From Pseudoxanthomonas gei (GTDB lineage Bacteria; Pseudomonadota; Gammaproteobacteria; Xanthomonadales; Xanthomonadaceae): a stretch of DNA of 64,000 bases. The stretch is taken from the NCBI RefSeq assembly GCF_010119615.1, contig NZ_QOVG01000004.1:268531-332530 (forward strand), written 5' to 3'. The position numbers and the translations under genes are program-made. Shown one piece after another: positions 43,169 through 56,866 of this stretch (positions are counted from its first letter, which is position 1; each line of letters starts with the position of its first letter). The notes beneath the pieces were generated by a model. That model had not been told where the DNA came from, made no database searches, and was given only the letters and a program-made list of their open reading frames with translations.

Positions 43169-44115
43169 GCCGTCGCTCTTAGTCGTTGTTCGGAAAGGAG
43201 GCGGCGCGCGGTTTGGGCGTCGCGTTGCATCTGCTCGGTCAGCGAGGGCAGATCGGGGAACTTCAGCTCGTCGCGCAGCTTGGCGACGAACTCAACCTCG
43301 ATGTGGCGCCCGTAGAGGTCGCCATCGAAATCGAACAGGTGTGCTTCCAGCAGCGGCTCGATGCCGTCGACCGTGGGCCGGGTGCCGAAACTCGAAACCG
43401 AGGCGTGTGGCCGCTCGCCCACGCCGTGCACCCAGGTTGCGTAGATGCCGGACAGCGCCGGCGTCTTGGGGAAGCGCAGGTTGGCGGTGGGGAAACCCAG
43501 GGTGCGTCCGAGCTGTTTGCCGCGCACCACGCGTCCTCCGATCGAATAAGCCCGGCCCAGCAGCCGCGAGGCGTCGGTGAAATCGCCGCCGCGCAAGGCT
43601 TCGCGGATGCGGGTGCTGGAGACGCGCTCGCCCTGCGACTGCACCGGCTCGATCTCGCCGGCGCTGAAGCCCAGGTCCGCCCCCAGCGACTGCAGCAGCG
43701 GCAGGTCGCCACCACGGCGATGGCCGAAGCGGAAATCCGGGCCGATCCAGACCTCACGTGCACCCAGCCGCGCGACCAGCAGCTTGCGCACGAAGTCCTC
43801 GGCGCCCATGGCCGACAGGCGTGCATCGAAGCGCAGCAGGCCGACGCTGTCCACGCCCAGCGCGCGCAGGCCCTGGTACTTGCCGCGTGCCAGGGTCAGG
43901 CGCGGCGGCAACTGGGGGGAAAAGAATTCGCGTGGCAACGGCTCGAAGCTCAACGCCACCGCCGGCAGCGACAGATCGCGCCCACGCGCAGCAGCATGGC
44001 GCACCAGCGCACGATGGCCCAGGTGCAGACCGTCGAAGGCGCCGATGCAGACCACGCTACCGTGCGGGAACAACGCCCCGCCATCGACGTCACGAAACAG
44101 CCTGCTCATAGCCAT
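43165..44115 (-). CDS. ribF: Bifunctional riboflavin kinase / FAD synthetase
   Basis: A 316-aa enzyme making FMN and FAD. The N-terminal adenylyltransferase domain has [14 protein letters not shown] and RISSTR-like SSTRIREAL; the C-terminal kinase domain has [20 protein letters not shown] (the PTAN motif). Start ATG 44115 or 44109 (MSRLFRD); I keep the longer. Its stop overlaps the ileS start. The murJ stop lies 24 nt upstream, so murJ-ribF-ileS-lspA-ispH may be one transcript. Confidence 0.97.
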   Translation of the reverse strand: MAMSRLFRDVDGGALFPHGSVVCIGAFDGLHLGHRALVRHAAARGRDLSLPAVALSFEPLPREFFSPQLPPRLTLARGKYQGLRALGVDSVGLLRFDARLSAMGAEDFVRKLLVARLGAREVWIGPDFRFGHRRGGDLPLLQSLGADLGFSAGEIEPVQSQGERVSSTRIREALRGGDFTDASRLLGRAYSIGGRVVRGKQLGRTLGFPTANLRFPKTPALSGIYATWVHGVGERPHASVSSFGTRPTVDGIEPLLEAHLFDFDGDLYGRHIEVEFVAKLRDELKFPDLPSLTEQMQRDAQTARRLLSEQRLRATA

Positions 44116-44139
44116 GAAGTATAGCCGGGCATCCCCGGT

Positions 44140-45786
44140 TCAAAGCCCGCGCAGATCGCGGGGACGGATGCCCTGCAGCCACAGCAGCGCCGCATACGCC
44201 GCCCCGCCGGAGCCGACCAGGATGGCCAGGCGCCACACGCGCTCCCACCAGGCCCACGCGCTCCAGTCCTGCCACAGCCACAACAGCGGGCCGACCACCA
44301 CCACCATGGCCACGCTGGCCACGACGATCTGGCGCAGCAATTTCCCCCAGCCCGGCTGCCTGCGATAGACACGGGCGCGGCGCAGGTACCAGGCCAGCTG
44401 CAAGGCATTGACCCAACCTGCCACCGCAATGGCCAGCGCCAGCAGCGCATGCGCGCCAGGGACCTGCGCAAGCGCGCTGCGGTAGTTGCCGCCGGCCTGC
44501 GCCAGGGCCGCCTGGCCTGCCTCGGTCCAGCTCAACAGCGCAAGGAAGAACAGCAGGGTGCAGGCCGCGTTGATCAGCACCGACACCACCGCCGCCTTGA
44601 CCGGCGTGCGCGTGTCCTGGCGTGCATAGAATGCGGGCGCCAGCACTTTCACCAGCAGGAACGCAGGCACTGCAGTGGACTGCGCCATCAGGCTCAGGCT
44701 GCTCATGCGCACGTCGAATGCGGTGAAGTTGTGGTACTGGAACAGGGTGGCCAGCAGCGGCTGAGCACACAGCACCAGTCCCAGGCAGGCTGGCACGCCG
44801 ATCAGCACGCACAGCCGGAAACCCCAGTCCAGGCCCTTGGAAAAGCCATCGGGATCGGTGGCCGCGTGGCGGCTGGACAGGTGCGGCAGGATCACCGACC
44901 CAATGGCCACGCCGAACATGCCCAGCGGGAATTCCAGCAGGCGATCGCTGTAATACAGCCAGCTGACGCTGCCGCTCAACAGAAATGCTGCCGCCCAGGT
45001 GTTGAACAGCAGGTTGAACTGCACCACCGAGGAGCCGAACAGGGTCGGCACCATCAGCTTCATGATCTTGCGCACGCCTGCATGGGCCACGCCCCATCGC
45101 GGCCGCGGCAGCAGGCCCAGCTTGGCCAGCGCCGGCAACTGGAACACCAGCTGCAGGATGCCGGCCGCGAACACGCCCCAGCCCAGCGCCATCACCGACC
45201 CGCCCATCAGCGGCGCCAGCCACAGCGCGGCGGCGATCATCGACAGGTTCAGCAGGATCGGCGAGAGAGCCGGAATGGCGAAACGCTGGTAACTGTTGAG
45301 GATGCTCCCCACCAGCGAGGCCAGCGAGATGAACAGCGCATACGGGAAAGTGATCCGCAGCAGTTCGGAGAGCAGCCGGTGGCCGTCACTGCCGGGTGCG
45401 TACTTGGAGGCGATGAGGTGGGCGATCTGCGGCGCAAAGACCATCACCAGTGCCGTGACCACGAGCAAAGCGGCCGCCAGCGTCCCGGTGACCCGGTCTA
45501 TCAGCTCCTTGACCGCCTGGGGGCCATGCCGTTCCTTGTATTCGGCCAGGACCGGCACGAAGGCCATGGAGAACGAGCCCTCGGCCGACAGCCGCCGCAT
45601 GAAGTTGGGGATGCGGAAGGCAATGAAGAACACGTCCATGGCCGCATTGGCGCCGAACGTGATGGCGTAGACCTGATCCCGGACCAGCCCGGAGACCCGG
45701 GACAGGAAGGTCATGGCGCTGAAAATGGCGGTGGAACGCAGCAAGCCCTTGCCGCTCACAGGCAAACTCCCGACGGGTTGACGCAA
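44140..45786 (-). CDS. murJ: Lipid II flippase MurJ
   Basis: A 548-aa MOP-superfamily exporter that flips lipid II across the inner membrane for peptidoglycan synthesis. It has about 14 transmembrane helices; family segments include STAIFSAMTFLSRVSGLVRD, the conserved FRIPNFMRRLSAEGSFSMAFVPV loop and the cavity residues in YSDRLLEFPLGMFGVAIG. Length fits. It is transcribed away from rpsT, with 86 bp between the starts holding both promoters. Confidence 0.97.
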   Translation of the reverse strand: MRQPVGSLPVSGKGLLRSTAIFSAMTFLSRVSGLVRDQVYAITFGANAAMDVFFIAFRIPNFMRRLSAEGSFSMAFVPVLAEYKERHGPQAVKELIDRVTGTLAAALLVVTALVMVFAPQIAHLIASKYAPGSDGHRLLSELLRITFPYALFISLASLVGSILNSYQRFAIPALSPILLNLSMIAAALWLAPLMGGSVMALGWGVFAAGILQLVFQLPALAKLGLLPRPRWGVAHAGVRKIMKLMVPTLFGSSVVQFNLLFNTWAAAFLLSGSVSWLYYSDRLLEFPLGMFGVAIGSVILPHLSSRHAATDPDGFSKGLDWGFRLCVLIGVPACLGLVLCAQPLLATLFQYHNFTAFDVRMSSLSLMAQSTAVPAFLLVKVLAPAFYARQDTRTPVKAAVVSVLINAACTLLFFLALLSWTEAGQAALAQAGGNYRSALAQVPGAHALLALAIAVAGWVNALQLAWYLRRARVYRRQPGWGKLLRQIVVASVAMVVVVGPLLWLWQDWSAWAWWERVWRLAILVGSGGAAYAALLWLQGIRPRDLRGL

Positions 45787-45872
45787 GTGCTTGAATCGCC
45801 CATAATTTCGCGTTCGTTTTTCAGCATTCCGCCCATTACCGCTCCACCCAACGATTTCCTAGGATACCCACC

Positions 45873-46142
45873 GTGGCAAATATCAAGTCCGCCAAGAAGC
45901 GCGCCAAGCAGGCCGTCGTGCGCAACATGCGCAATACCGGCCAGCGTTCGATGCTGCGCACCGCCGTCAAGAAAGTGCTCAAGGCGCTGGACGCCAACGA
46001 CGCCGCAGGCGCCCAGGCTGCCTTTGCCGTGGCCCAGCCGATCCTGGACCGCTTCAGCTCGCGCGGCCTGATCCACAAGAACAAGGCCGCTCGCCACAAG
46101 AGCCGCCTGACCGCCCGCATCAAGGCCCTGCAAGCCGCCTGA
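45873..46142 (+). CDS. rpsT: 30S ribosomal protein S20
   Basis: An 89-aa, lysine/arginine-rich primary 16S rRNA-binding protein, recognised by [18 protein letters not shown] and the C-terminal [20 protein letters not shown]. Monocistronic, divergent from murJ, with a strong terminator at 46166-46192. Confidence 0.98.
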   Translation: MANIKSAKKRAKQAVVRNMRNTGQRSMLRTAVKKVLKALDANDAAGAQAAFAVAQPILDRFSSRGLIHKNKAARHKSRLTARIKALQAA

Positions 46143-46165
46143 TCGGTCGCGCGTCGCACTTCCAG

Positions 46166-46192
46166 AAAACCCGGCCTTGGCCGGGTTTTTTG
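46166..46192 (+). terminator. rpsT terminator
   Basis: AACCCGGCC, TT, GGCCGGGTT followed by T: a classic rho-independent terminator 23 nt after the rpsT stop. Confidence 0.95.
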
Positions 46193-46228
46193 TTATCCGC
46201 GTGCTCGCGATCCATGTGGATCCGAGCC

Positions 46229-46296
46229 GGGTAGAGCCGGGCTTGCCCGGCTGCTGTCTTTTTCCTGCAAAAGAGCAGCCGGGCAAGCCCGGCTCT
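46229..46296. repeat. GTAG-headed long inverted repeat (SMAG-like)
   Basis: A perfect 23-bp palindrome: arms 46233-46255 (AGAGCCGGGCTTGCC...) and 46274-46296 with an 18-nt loop. A GTAG word (46231-46234) heads the left arm, as in Stenotrophomonas SMAG elements, and each arm is itself palindromic (GCCGGGC/GCCCGGC). A degraded related piece is at about 53105-53127. It lies between convergent rpsT and obgE. Confidence 0.85.
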
Positions 46297-46326
46297 GCGT
46301 CGTAGCAAGCGCGGTCCGCCACGGCC

Positions 46327-47520
<1,194 letters not shown>

Positions 47521-47781
47521 TTACGCTTCGGCGACCACGCTCACGGTACGACGACGCTTGGCGCCCTTGACCGAGAACTCGACCTTGCCGTCGACCAGCG
47601 CAAACAGCGTGTGGTCGCGACCCAGTCCGACGCCGGGGCCCGGATGGAACTCGGTGCCGCGCTGGCGCACGATGATGTTGCCTGCGTCGATTGCCTGGCC
47701 GCCATAGATCTTGACGCCCAGCATCTTCGGGTTGGAGTCGCGGCCGTTGCGCGAGGAGCCTACGCCCTTTTTATGTGCCAT
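47521..47781 (-). CDS. rpmA: 50S ribosomal protein L27
   Basis: An 86-aa protein near the peptidyl-transferase centre; [19 protein letters not shown] is diagnostic, followed by GVKIYGGQ and [16 protein letters not shown]. The standard proteobacterial N-terminus has no cleavable extension. It starts 12 nt after rplU, same operon. Confidence 0.98.
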   Translation of the reverse strand: MAHKKGVGSSRNGRDSNPKMLGVKIYGGQAIDAGNIIVRQRGTEFHPGPGVGLGRDHTLFALVDGKVEFSVKGAKRRRTVSVVAEA

Positions 47782-47793
47782 GACTGCTTCTCC

Positions 47794-48123
47794 TTACTTG
47801 TTCTTGTCGTCGCTGGAACCAGAGATTCCAGTGATTTCGATTTCGGTGTAATGCTGCCGGTGACCCATCTGCTTCTTGTGGTGCTTGCGGCGGCGGAACT
47901 TGATGATGCGCACCTTGTCGGCGCGACCATGGGACTTGACGGTGGCGGTGACGGTGGCGCCTTTCAGCGCGTCGCCGAGCTTCACGCCCTCGCCGTCGCC
48001 CAGCATCAGGATCTGGTCGAACTTGACCTCCTGGCCGGCTTCGGTATCGAGCTTCTCGACGCGGATCGTCTCGCCCGTCATCACGCGGTATTGCTTACCG
48101 CCGGTGACTACAACTGCGTACAT
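47794..48123 (-). CDS. rplU: 50S ribosomal protein L21
   Basis: A 109-aa 23S rRNA-binding protein: [14 protein letters not shown] at the start, [21 protein letters not shown] in the RNA-binding part. The C-terminal SSDDKNK tail is a short extension. First gene of rplU-rpmA; the 270-bp gap to uvrA (divergent) holds the promoters of both. Confidence 0.98.
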   Translation of the reverse strand: MYAVVVTGGKQYRVMTGETIRVEKLDTEAGQEVKFDQILMLGDGEGVKLGDALKGATVTATVKSHGRADKVRIIKFRRRKHHKKQMGHRQHYTEIEITGISGSSDDKNK

Positions 48124-48393
48124 GGGTGTTTCCTTCTGTAGTTATTTTATTGACCTGCCGGCCATCGAGGGCAGACAGGAGCGGAATTGTAAGCCTTTCA
48201 GCAGGTTAGGGTCAACATTGCAGCGCCTCGGACCCCAAAACCGGTCCCTGGCGCAGATGCCACGGCCAGGCAGGCCCGGGAAAGCTGTCCCCCAGACCCC
48301 TCATGCCGCCCCGATGCCTTTCATTGCATGCATTTGCCCCCAGATCGTGGGATCGCTACGCTCCCCTGTTGACCGACCGGAACCCCCCACCCG

Positions 48394-51383
<2,990 letters not shown>

Positions 51384-51387
<4 letters not shown>

Positions 51388-51803
51388 GTGCCGATGCCGA
51401 TCCGCGGCAGGTAGTCGCACGTGTCACCCTGGCCGTGCGCTGGGGCGACATGGATGCGTTCAACCATGTCAACAATGCGCAGTACCTGCGTTACCTGGAA
51501 GAAGCGCGCGTGCAGTGGCTGGCCAGCATCGACACGATTTCAGCACTGGCACCCGTGGCGCCGGTGCTCGCCGCCAGCCACGTGAATTATCGGAAACCGA
51601 TTGAGTGGCCCAGCGAGATCGTGGTGGAGCTGTTCGTCGAGAAGCTGGGCAACAGCAGCCTCACCGTGGGTCACCGCATCGTGGACGCCATCGATTCCAG
51701 CGTGCTTTACAGCGATGGCAGCGTGGTCATGGTGTGGATCGACACACAGACCGGCGCCAGCGTGCCCCTGCCTGAAAACGTCAGGGCCGCCTGCTCCGCC
51801 TGA
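51384..51803 (+). CDS. Acyl-CoA thioesterase (4HBT / YbgC-like hotdog fold)
   Basis: A 139-aa hotdog-fold enzyme. The family signature [24 protein letters not shown] contains the catalytic-type Asp (in [12 protein letters not shown]) and is followed by [10 protein letters not shown] and VGHRIVD. GTG 51384 overlaps the uvrA stop (GTGA), so it is translationally coupled to a DNA-repair gene without obvious functional link. Substrate probably a short or medium acyl-CoA; unknown. Confidence 0.92.
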
Positions 51804-51834
51804 TTCCACCGGCACAGCAGCCCCTACCCCGGGG

Positions 51835-52281
51835 TCAGGGAGCGGGCTTCCTGACCACCAGCTCGGACAGGATTTCGCGCCCATCCTGCAGCTTGAAATT
51901 CACCACCACCTTGCTGCCTTCCTTCAACGGTGCACGCGGCTGCATCAGCATCAGGTGCAGGCCGCCGGGCTCGAGGGTGACTGAATCATCGGGCGCCACG
52001 CGGAGTCGTTCTACCTGGCGCATGCGGTTGACGCCGTCGATGTTGCGGGTCTCATGCAGGGTGACTTCGCCGAAGGCGGCGCTGCTGGCCGACACGATCA
52101 CCATCGGCATCCGGCATGGATTGGTGATGCGGCCGAAGCCCGCCATCATCGGCATGGCCACGGGCGGCAGGCGCACCCATCCTTGCGTCATGGCAGGCGC
52201 GCATTCGCGCGCGGCGGCATTGAAAGTGCTGGCGGCCACCAACAGCGCCAGCGCCCATTTCGCGATCAGTCGTTTGTGCAT
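51835..52281 (-). CDS. Periplasmic copper chaperone PCu(A)C
   Basis: A 148-aa exported protein (signal peptide WALALLVAASTFNAAA) of the PCu(A)C family, which delivers Cu(I) to cytochrome c oxidase. The binding pattern is present: His in LHETRNIDG, Met in NRMRQVE, and HLMLM about 20 residues later (H-x10-M-x21-H-x-M type), with the VTLEPGGLHLMLM core. It has extra Cys (RECAP, NPCRMP) not needed for the motif. No copper partner gene lies beside it. Confidence 0.92.
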   Translation of the reverse strand: MHKRLIAKWALALLVAASTFNAAARECAPAMTQGWVRLPPVAMPMMAGFGRITNPCRMPMVIVSASSAAFGEVTLHETRNIDGVNRMRQVERLRVAPDDSVTLEPGGLHLMLMQPRAPLKEGSKVVVNFKLQDGREILSELVVRKPAP

Positions 52282-52319
52282 GGGCTTATGATATCCGCCG
52301 AACCTTCCGGAGACAGTGA

Positions 52320-53096
52320 ATGAGCGCCCTGATCGAAACCCAGGACCACGGACCCATACGCGAAATCAGGCTGGCGCGTGCGCCGGTCAATGCGCTCAAT
52401 ACAGAGCTGTGCCGGGCCCTGATCGATGCCCTGAATGCGGCGGTCGGCGAAGGCGTACGCGGGGTGGTGTTGTCGGGAGGGCCGAAGGTGTTCTCCGCAG
52501 GCCTGGATGTGCCCCACCTGATGTCCCATGGCGACGATCGCAATGGCTTGCTGGACAGCTGGAGTGCCTTCTTCGGCGCCACCCGCACCCTTGCCGAACT
52601 GCGCATCCCGGTCGTGGCCGCGTTGACCGGGCACTCGCCGGCAGGCGGCTGCGTTTTGGCACTGTGCTGCGACTATCGCATCATGGCCCGCAGCCCGGAT
52701 CCTTCCCGGCCGTTCGCCATCGGTCTCAATGAAGTCCAGGTGGGGCTGGTGGCCCCGGAAGGTATCCAGCAGCTACTGCGCCGCGTCGTCGGCATCTATC
52801 GTGCCGAGCGCCTGCTGGTGGCCGGTGAACTCGTTCCCGAAGCGCGCGCGCTGGAAATCGGCCTGGTCGACGAACTGGTCACGGCCGACCTGGTAGTACC
52901 ACGCGCCATCGCCTGGTTGCAGCAATTGCTGGCGCTGCCATCGCATCCCATGCTGCAGACCCGCGCCATCGCCCGTGCCGACCTGGTCGCGGCCTTGCAT
53001 GCGGACAACATCCAGATGGATCGCTTCCTCGAAGGCTGGTACGCCCCGGATGCGCAGCGCGCATTGCAGGCCTTGGTGAACAGGCTGGGCAAGTAA
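52320..53096 (+). CDS. Enoyl-CoA hydratase/isomerase family protein (crotonase)
   Basis: A 258-aa crotonase-fold protein. The oxyanion-hole segments are FSAGLDVPHLM and GHSPAGGCVLALCCDYRIM, which is close to dienoyl-CoA/enoyl-CoA isomerases (SPAGG in place of the usual ALGGG). Where hydratases have a catalytic Glu (PEINLG), this one has LNEVQVGLVAPEG, retaining E. An isomerase (delta3-delta2) is as likely as a hydratase. Divergent from the copper chaperone; a REP pair follows it. Confidence 0.9.
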   Translation: MSALIETQDHGPIREIRLARAPVNALNTELCRALIDALNAAVGEGVRGVVLSGGPKVFSAGLDVPHLMSHGDDRNGLLDSWSAFFGATRTLAELRIPVVAALTGHSPAGGCVLALCCDYRIMARSPDPSRPFAIGLNEVQVGLVAPEGIQQLLRRVVGIYRAERLLVAGELVPEARALEIGLVDELVTADLVVPRAIAWLQQLLALPSHPMLQTRAIARADLVAALHADNIQMDRFLEGWYAPDAQRALQALVNRLGK

Positions 53097-53181
53097 GCCG
53101 CGGCCGCAGAGCCGGGCTTCCCCGGTTGCGTTTCGGTCCGTGCGTTGCGACTGGATGGGGTCGTCGCGATGGTGGGTTCTT

Positions 53182-53276
53182 GTAGGAGCGACGCAAGTCG
53201 CGAAGCCAGGAAACCCTGGTCGTGGACCCTGTCGGCGATCAGGCGCTGCGTGCTTCGCGACTTGCGTCGCTCCTAC
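53182..53276. repeat. Convergent pair of GTAG REP palindromes
   Basis: Copies at 53182-53206 (plus) and 53252-53276 (minus) face each other over 45 bp, as at 702-773 and 856-927, between convergent crotonase and sseA. This suits a BIME-like transcription barrier. Confidence 0.9.
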
Positions 53277-53315
53277 ACGCACCAGGTCCGTAGATTCGCC
53301 GTGGAAATGCCGGGG

Positions 53316-54161
53316 TCAGCGCGCGATCGGACGCGCGGGATCGCTGATCCAGGCGCTCCAGGAACCTGCATAGACGCGCGCCCCATGCAGCCCCGCGTGC
53401 TCCATGGCCAGCAGCAGGTGGCACGCGGTCACGCCCGAACCGCACATCACCACCACGTCCTGCGGATCGCGACCACCGAGCAAGGGTTCGATGGCTGCCT
53501 GCAATTCCTCTGCGGACCTGAAGTGCCCTGCTAGCAGGTTGTCGGCGATGGGACGATTCACCGCACCGGGAACATGGCCAGCAACCGGATCGATCGGTTC
53601 CACCTCACCACGGAATCTTTCCCCCGCACGCGCATCCAGCAGCCAGCCCGGCGCGTCCTGCAGACGCGACTGCACTTCCGAGGAGGTCGCAATGCGCGAC
53701 CTGTCGAAGCCAGCCGGGTAAGGTGCAACTGCGACGGGCGGGTGCAGCTGCGAAGTTTCAGGCAGACCCTTCGCGCGCCATGCAGCCAAGCCGCCATCCA
53801 GCACGGCCACGCGCTCGTGGCCCAGCAACCTCAGCATCCACCACAGCCGCGCGGCGGCCATGCTGCCATCGCCTGCGTCGTAGACGACTACCTGGTCACC
53901 AGGCGCAATGCCCCACTCGCCCACCTTGCCGGCAAAGGTCTTTTCATCCGGCAACGGGTGTCTGCCCTCCCCCGCGAGTCCCAGCTGCGAAAGATCCACA
54001 TTGAGATCGGCATAGGTGGCGCCCGGCAGATGCGAGGCGTCGTAGCCCGCACGCCCCGCGAGCGGATCCATCAGGCTGAAGCGGGCATCGATGAGTCGCA
54101 CTTCAGCGTTGCCCAGTGCGGCAGCCAGGGCATCCACGTCAACCAGCGTGGTCCATTTCAT
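53316..54161 (-). CDS. sseA: 3-mercaptopyruvate / thiosulfate sulfurtransferase
   Basis: A 281-aa tandem-rhodanese enzyme. The N-terminal inactive domain (VRLIDARFSLMDP) precedes a catalytic rhodanese with active-site loop CGSGVTA, the mercaptopyruvate sulfurtransferase type (thiosulfate enzymes usually have CRKGVTA). DARAGERFRGE and GHVPGAVNRP are family marks. It transfers sulfur to thiol acceptors. Its ATG overlaps the stop of the upstream NUDIX gene (54158-54161, ATGA). Confidence 0.95.
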   Translation of the reverse strand: MKWTTLVDVDALAAALGNAEVRLIDARFSLMDPLAGRAGYDASHLPGATYADLNVDLSQLGLAGEGRHPLPDEKTFAGKVGEWGIAPGDQVVVYDAGDGSMAAARLWWMLRLLGHERVAVLDGGLAAWRAKGLPETSQLHPPVAVAPYPAGFDRSRIATSSEVQSRLQDAPGWLLDARAGERFRGEVEPIDPVAGHVPGAVNRPIADNLLAGHFRSAEELQAAIEPLLGGRDPQDVVVMCGSGVTACHLLLAMEHAGLHGARVYAGSWSAWISDPARPIAR

Positions 54162-54964
54162 GGGGCGCTTCCGGCGAGGCGTTCGCGCAGGTTGAACAGC
54201 ATCGCCGCGGTAGCGCCCCAGATGCGCTGGCCGGGCCAGTCGTACTCCAGCACCGTGCGCCGGCGGCCCTTGTAATCGACTTCCACCCGGCGAAGGTTTT
54301 CCGGCGCCATCAGGAACTCCAGCGGCACTTCGAACACATCGGCCACTTCGTCCGGGTTGGGTACCGCCACATAGTCAGGGTCGATCACCGCAACCACCGG
54401 CATCACCCTGAAACCGCTGATGGTGGTGAAGGGATCCAGGAAGCCGAGCGGCATGACCTGGGAGACGGCCAAGGCGATTTCCTCGTGGCTTTCACGCAGC
54501 GCGGCAGCGACCGGATCGCGGTCGCCGGAATCGATGCGGCCGCCGGGGAAACTCACCTGGCCACCGTGGTGGCGCAGCCCATCGGTACGGCGGGTCAGCA
54601 ACACCTGCGTGCCGTGCCTGCGTGGCACCAAGCCTGCGAGTACTGCCGATTCCACCGGGGGACCCGGCGGCAGCAGATCGGCAAGTTCCTCGTGGTTCCA
54701 GCCTTGCTCCATCGGCATGGATGCCAGCGGATGCAATGCGCGCATGATCGCGTGGCGCTCGCCAAGCAGGAATTCAAAGCCGGAGCGTTGCTGCTCCCGA
54801 ACGGGCAGGACCGACTCCATCAGGCGCAGGCGTTCGTCATCGTTCATTTGCGACCAGCGGGCAATTTCCGAGGTGGTCCGCAGACAACCGCGGCAAAGCC
54901 CGTCATCTCCCAGGGTGCAGACGCCGGTGCAGGGGCTGAGCACGGCGCGGTAATCGGAATTCAT
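54158..54964 (-). CDS. DUF1289-NUDIX fusion (CoA pyrophosphatase-like)
   Basis: A 268-aa fusion. Residues ~7-50 are a DUF1289 domain (SPCTGVCTLGDDGLCRGCLRTTSEIARW) with four Cys that look metal-binding. The C-terminal NUDIX domain has SFPGGRIDSGD...ALRESHEEI and the CoA-specific LTRRTDGLRHHGGQVSFPGG (UPF0035) signature. NudL-type proteins cleave CoA to phosphopantetheine and 3',5'-ADP. In the NUDIX box the first Glu is Asp (SGDRDP), a mild change. ATG 54964 fits the DUF1289 start. Coupled to sseA. Confidence 0.92.
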   Translation of the reverse strand: MNSDYRAVLSPCTGVCTLGDDGLCRGCLRTTSEIARWSQMNDDERLRLMESVLPVREQQRSGFEFLLGERHAIMRALHPLASMPMEQGWNHEELADLLPPGPPVESAVLAGLVPRRHGTQVLLTRRTDGLRHHGGQVSFPGGRIDSGDRDPVAAALRESHEEIALAVSQVMPLGFLDPFTTISGFRVMPVVAVIDPDYVAVPNPDEVADVFEVPLEFLMAPENLRRVEVDYKGRRRTVLEYDWPGQRIWGATAAMLFNLRERLAGSAP

Positions 54965-55096
54965 GGAGTCGGACACCAGGGGAGCATAGCGCCGGCGCTG
55001 GCGTCGTGCTCCCGCAAACAAGGACTGCAGACAAAGCTACGCCGGCACTGGGCCGGCGTAGCTGGACTTCGTTGGTAGTGGCTTCGGAACTACACG

Positions 55097-55171
55097 TCAC
55101 TGGATCCCCGCCTTCGCGGGGATGACATCGCTCGCTCAGTCACTGGATCCCCGCCTTCGCGGGGATGACAT
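55097..55171. repeat. Two direct copies of a GATCCCC palindrome
   Basis: Identical 32-bp units at 55097-55128 and 55140-55171; each has the hairpin ATCCCCGC, CTTC, GCGGGGAT followed by GACAT. The hairpin at 7029-7048 is a diverged member with compensating stem changes. They lie between the fkbp stop and the DUF1289-NUDIX start. Confidence 0.92.
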
Positions 55172-55209
55172 AGCGGCAAAGGCATTCACTTTGCGAATGC
55201 GCCGCTATG

Positions 55210-55923
55210 TCACTTGACGCTGACCAGCTTTACTTCGAAGACGACAGCCTGGTTCGGGCCGATCGGGGACTGCGGGGTGTTGCCATAGGCCTTGTCGGCC
55301 GGCAGCACCACTTCCCAACGCGAGCCGGCGGGCATCTGCAGCAGCGCCTCGCGCAGGCCGACCAGCGGAATCTCGCTGACCTTGATCGCCATCGGCGCCG
55401 GAGCAGTGGTCTGGCCCTGCTGCGGGCTGAAGGTATCGACGAAGGTGCGGCCGTCAGCCAGCGAACCCTTGTACTGCAGGGTCACGTTGCTGGCCTGGGT
55501 CGGCTTGGCGCCGCTGCCTGCTTCGATCACGCGGTACTGGATGGCGCTGCCCGGCAGGGTCTTGACGCCCGACTTGGCCTTGTTCTGGGCCAGGAAAGCA
55601 TCACTCTTGGTCTTGTTCTCGGCGGAAGCCTTGTCGAACGCGGCCTTGGCCTTTTCGTTCTGGCGCTTCTGCATGGCTTCGACGGCGGTACGCAGCTGGG
55701 CAACGGGAACGGTGGGCTCCTTCTTGCCGTAGCCTTCCTGCAATGCCTTGATGACGGTGTTGACGTCAATGGCTTCGCCACTTTCGACCAGGTTGCGGCC
55801 GAGGTCGTAACCGAGCGCATAGCTCAGGTCGTTCTTGTTGGGGGCCGGCGTGGTTTGCGCGAAGGCGGAGCCGGCTACCAGGGTCAAGGCCGCGAGGGTG
55901 GCGGCAAGCAAACGCAACTTCAT
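55210..55923 (-). CDS. Periplasmic FKBP-type peptidyl-prolyl isomerase (FkpA/Mip-like)
   Basis: A 237-aa exported folding chaperone. Signal peptide (to ~AFAQT), an N-terminal dimerisation domain (LSYALGYDLGRNLVESG, a helical stalk rich in Lys/Ala), and a C-terminal FKBP domain (VTLQYKGSLADGRTFVDTF, MPAGSRWEVVLPADKAYG, VFEVKLVSVK). ATG 55923 begins the signal peptide cleanly. In related bacteria such Mip proteins aid envelope folding and sometimes infection. Confidence 0.95.
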   Translation of the reverse strand: MKLRLLAATLAALTLVAGSAFAQTTPAPNKNDLSYALGYDLGRNLVESGEAIDVNTVIKALQEGYGKKEPTVPVAQLRTAVEAMQKRQNEKAKAAFDKASAENKTKSDAFLAQNKAKSGVKTLPGSAIQYRVIEAGSGAKPTQASNVTLQYKGSLADGRTFVDTFSPQQGQTTAPAPMAIKVSEIPLVGLREALLQMPAGSRWEVVLPADKAYGNTPQSPIGPNQAVVFEVKLVSVK

Positions 55924-56083
55924 TATTGGCAAACTCCAGTTGTGGAAAGAGGCGGTCAAACCGCCCCGTCAGGACGCGCTAGGATAGCCGCCGGGGTGCT
56001 TAACCGCCAGTGACGGCGGGGTGTGTGACCCGCCTGCAGGGCCGAAGTTCCGCCTGATTTCCACTCATTACACGACTGCGACC

Positions 56084-56866
56084 ATGACCGACTCCCCCAT
56101 CACCGTCTCCCAGCAAGGCGGCATCTGCCGCATCACCGTAAATCGCCCCGACAAGCTCAATGCCTTGAACGCGGCCACCCTGGATGCATTGCACCTGGCA
56201 TTCGGCGAGGCTGCCGAAGACCCCGGCACAAGGGTGGTGGTCCTCACCGGCGCCGGCGCCAAGGCGTTCGTGGCGGGGGCCGACATCGCCGAAATGGCCG
56301 GCCTGCGCCCCACGGACGCGCGAGACTTCTCGCTGCGTGGACAGCGTCTCATGCGTCGGATCGAGACCCTGCCCAAGCCCGTCATCGCAATGGTGAATGG
56401 TTTCGCACTGGGAGGCGGACTGGAGCTGGCCATGGCCTGCCACCTGCGTATCGCAGCCGATACCGCAAAGCTGGGCCAGCCCGAGATCAACCTCGGCCTG
56501 ATTCCCGGCTTCGGTGGAACCCAGCGCCTGCTGCGCCTGGCAGGACGTGCGGCCACACTGGAACTGTGCCTGCTGGGCGCACCAGTCGATGCGGCGCGGG
56601 CCCTGCAACTGGGCATCGTCAATCGCGTGGTCGCCGCGGCGGATCTGGAAACCGAAACGATGAAGCTTGCCGAACAGCTTGCGGTCGCGGCGCCGCTGGC
56701 CTTGCGCGGCACCCTGGACGCGGTCAATGTCGGTGGCGAATGTGGCATCGAGGAAGGGCTGCAGTACGAGACCGCGCAATTCGGCCTGATGTTCTCCACC
56801 GATGACATGCGCGAAGGCACGCGTGCGTTCCTGGAAAGACGCAAGCCTGCTTTCAGCGGAAGTTGA
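56084..56866 (+). CDS. Enoyl-CoA hydratase
   Basis: A 260-aa crotonase with the full hydratase signature: AFVAGADIAEM, NGFALGGGLELAMACHLRIA and QPEINLGLIPGFGGTQRL, containing both catalytic Glu positions. It should hydrate trans-2-enoyl-CoA in beta-oxidation. ATG 56084 is the family start. Its stop shares one base with the next gene's ATG (TGATG), so the next gene is coupled. Confidence 0.95.
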   Translation: MTDSPITVSQQGGICRITVNRPDKLNALNAATLDALHLAFGEAAEDPGTRVVVLTGAGAKAFVAGADIAEMAGLRPTDARDFSLRGQRLMRRIETLPKPVIAMVNGFALGGGLELAMACHLRIAADTAKLGQPEINLGLIPGFGGTQRLLRLAGRAATLELCLLGAPVDAARALQLGIVNRVVAAADLETETMKLAEQLAVAAPLALRGTLDAVNVGGECGIEEGLQYETAQFGLMFSTDDMREGTRAFLERRKPAFSGS

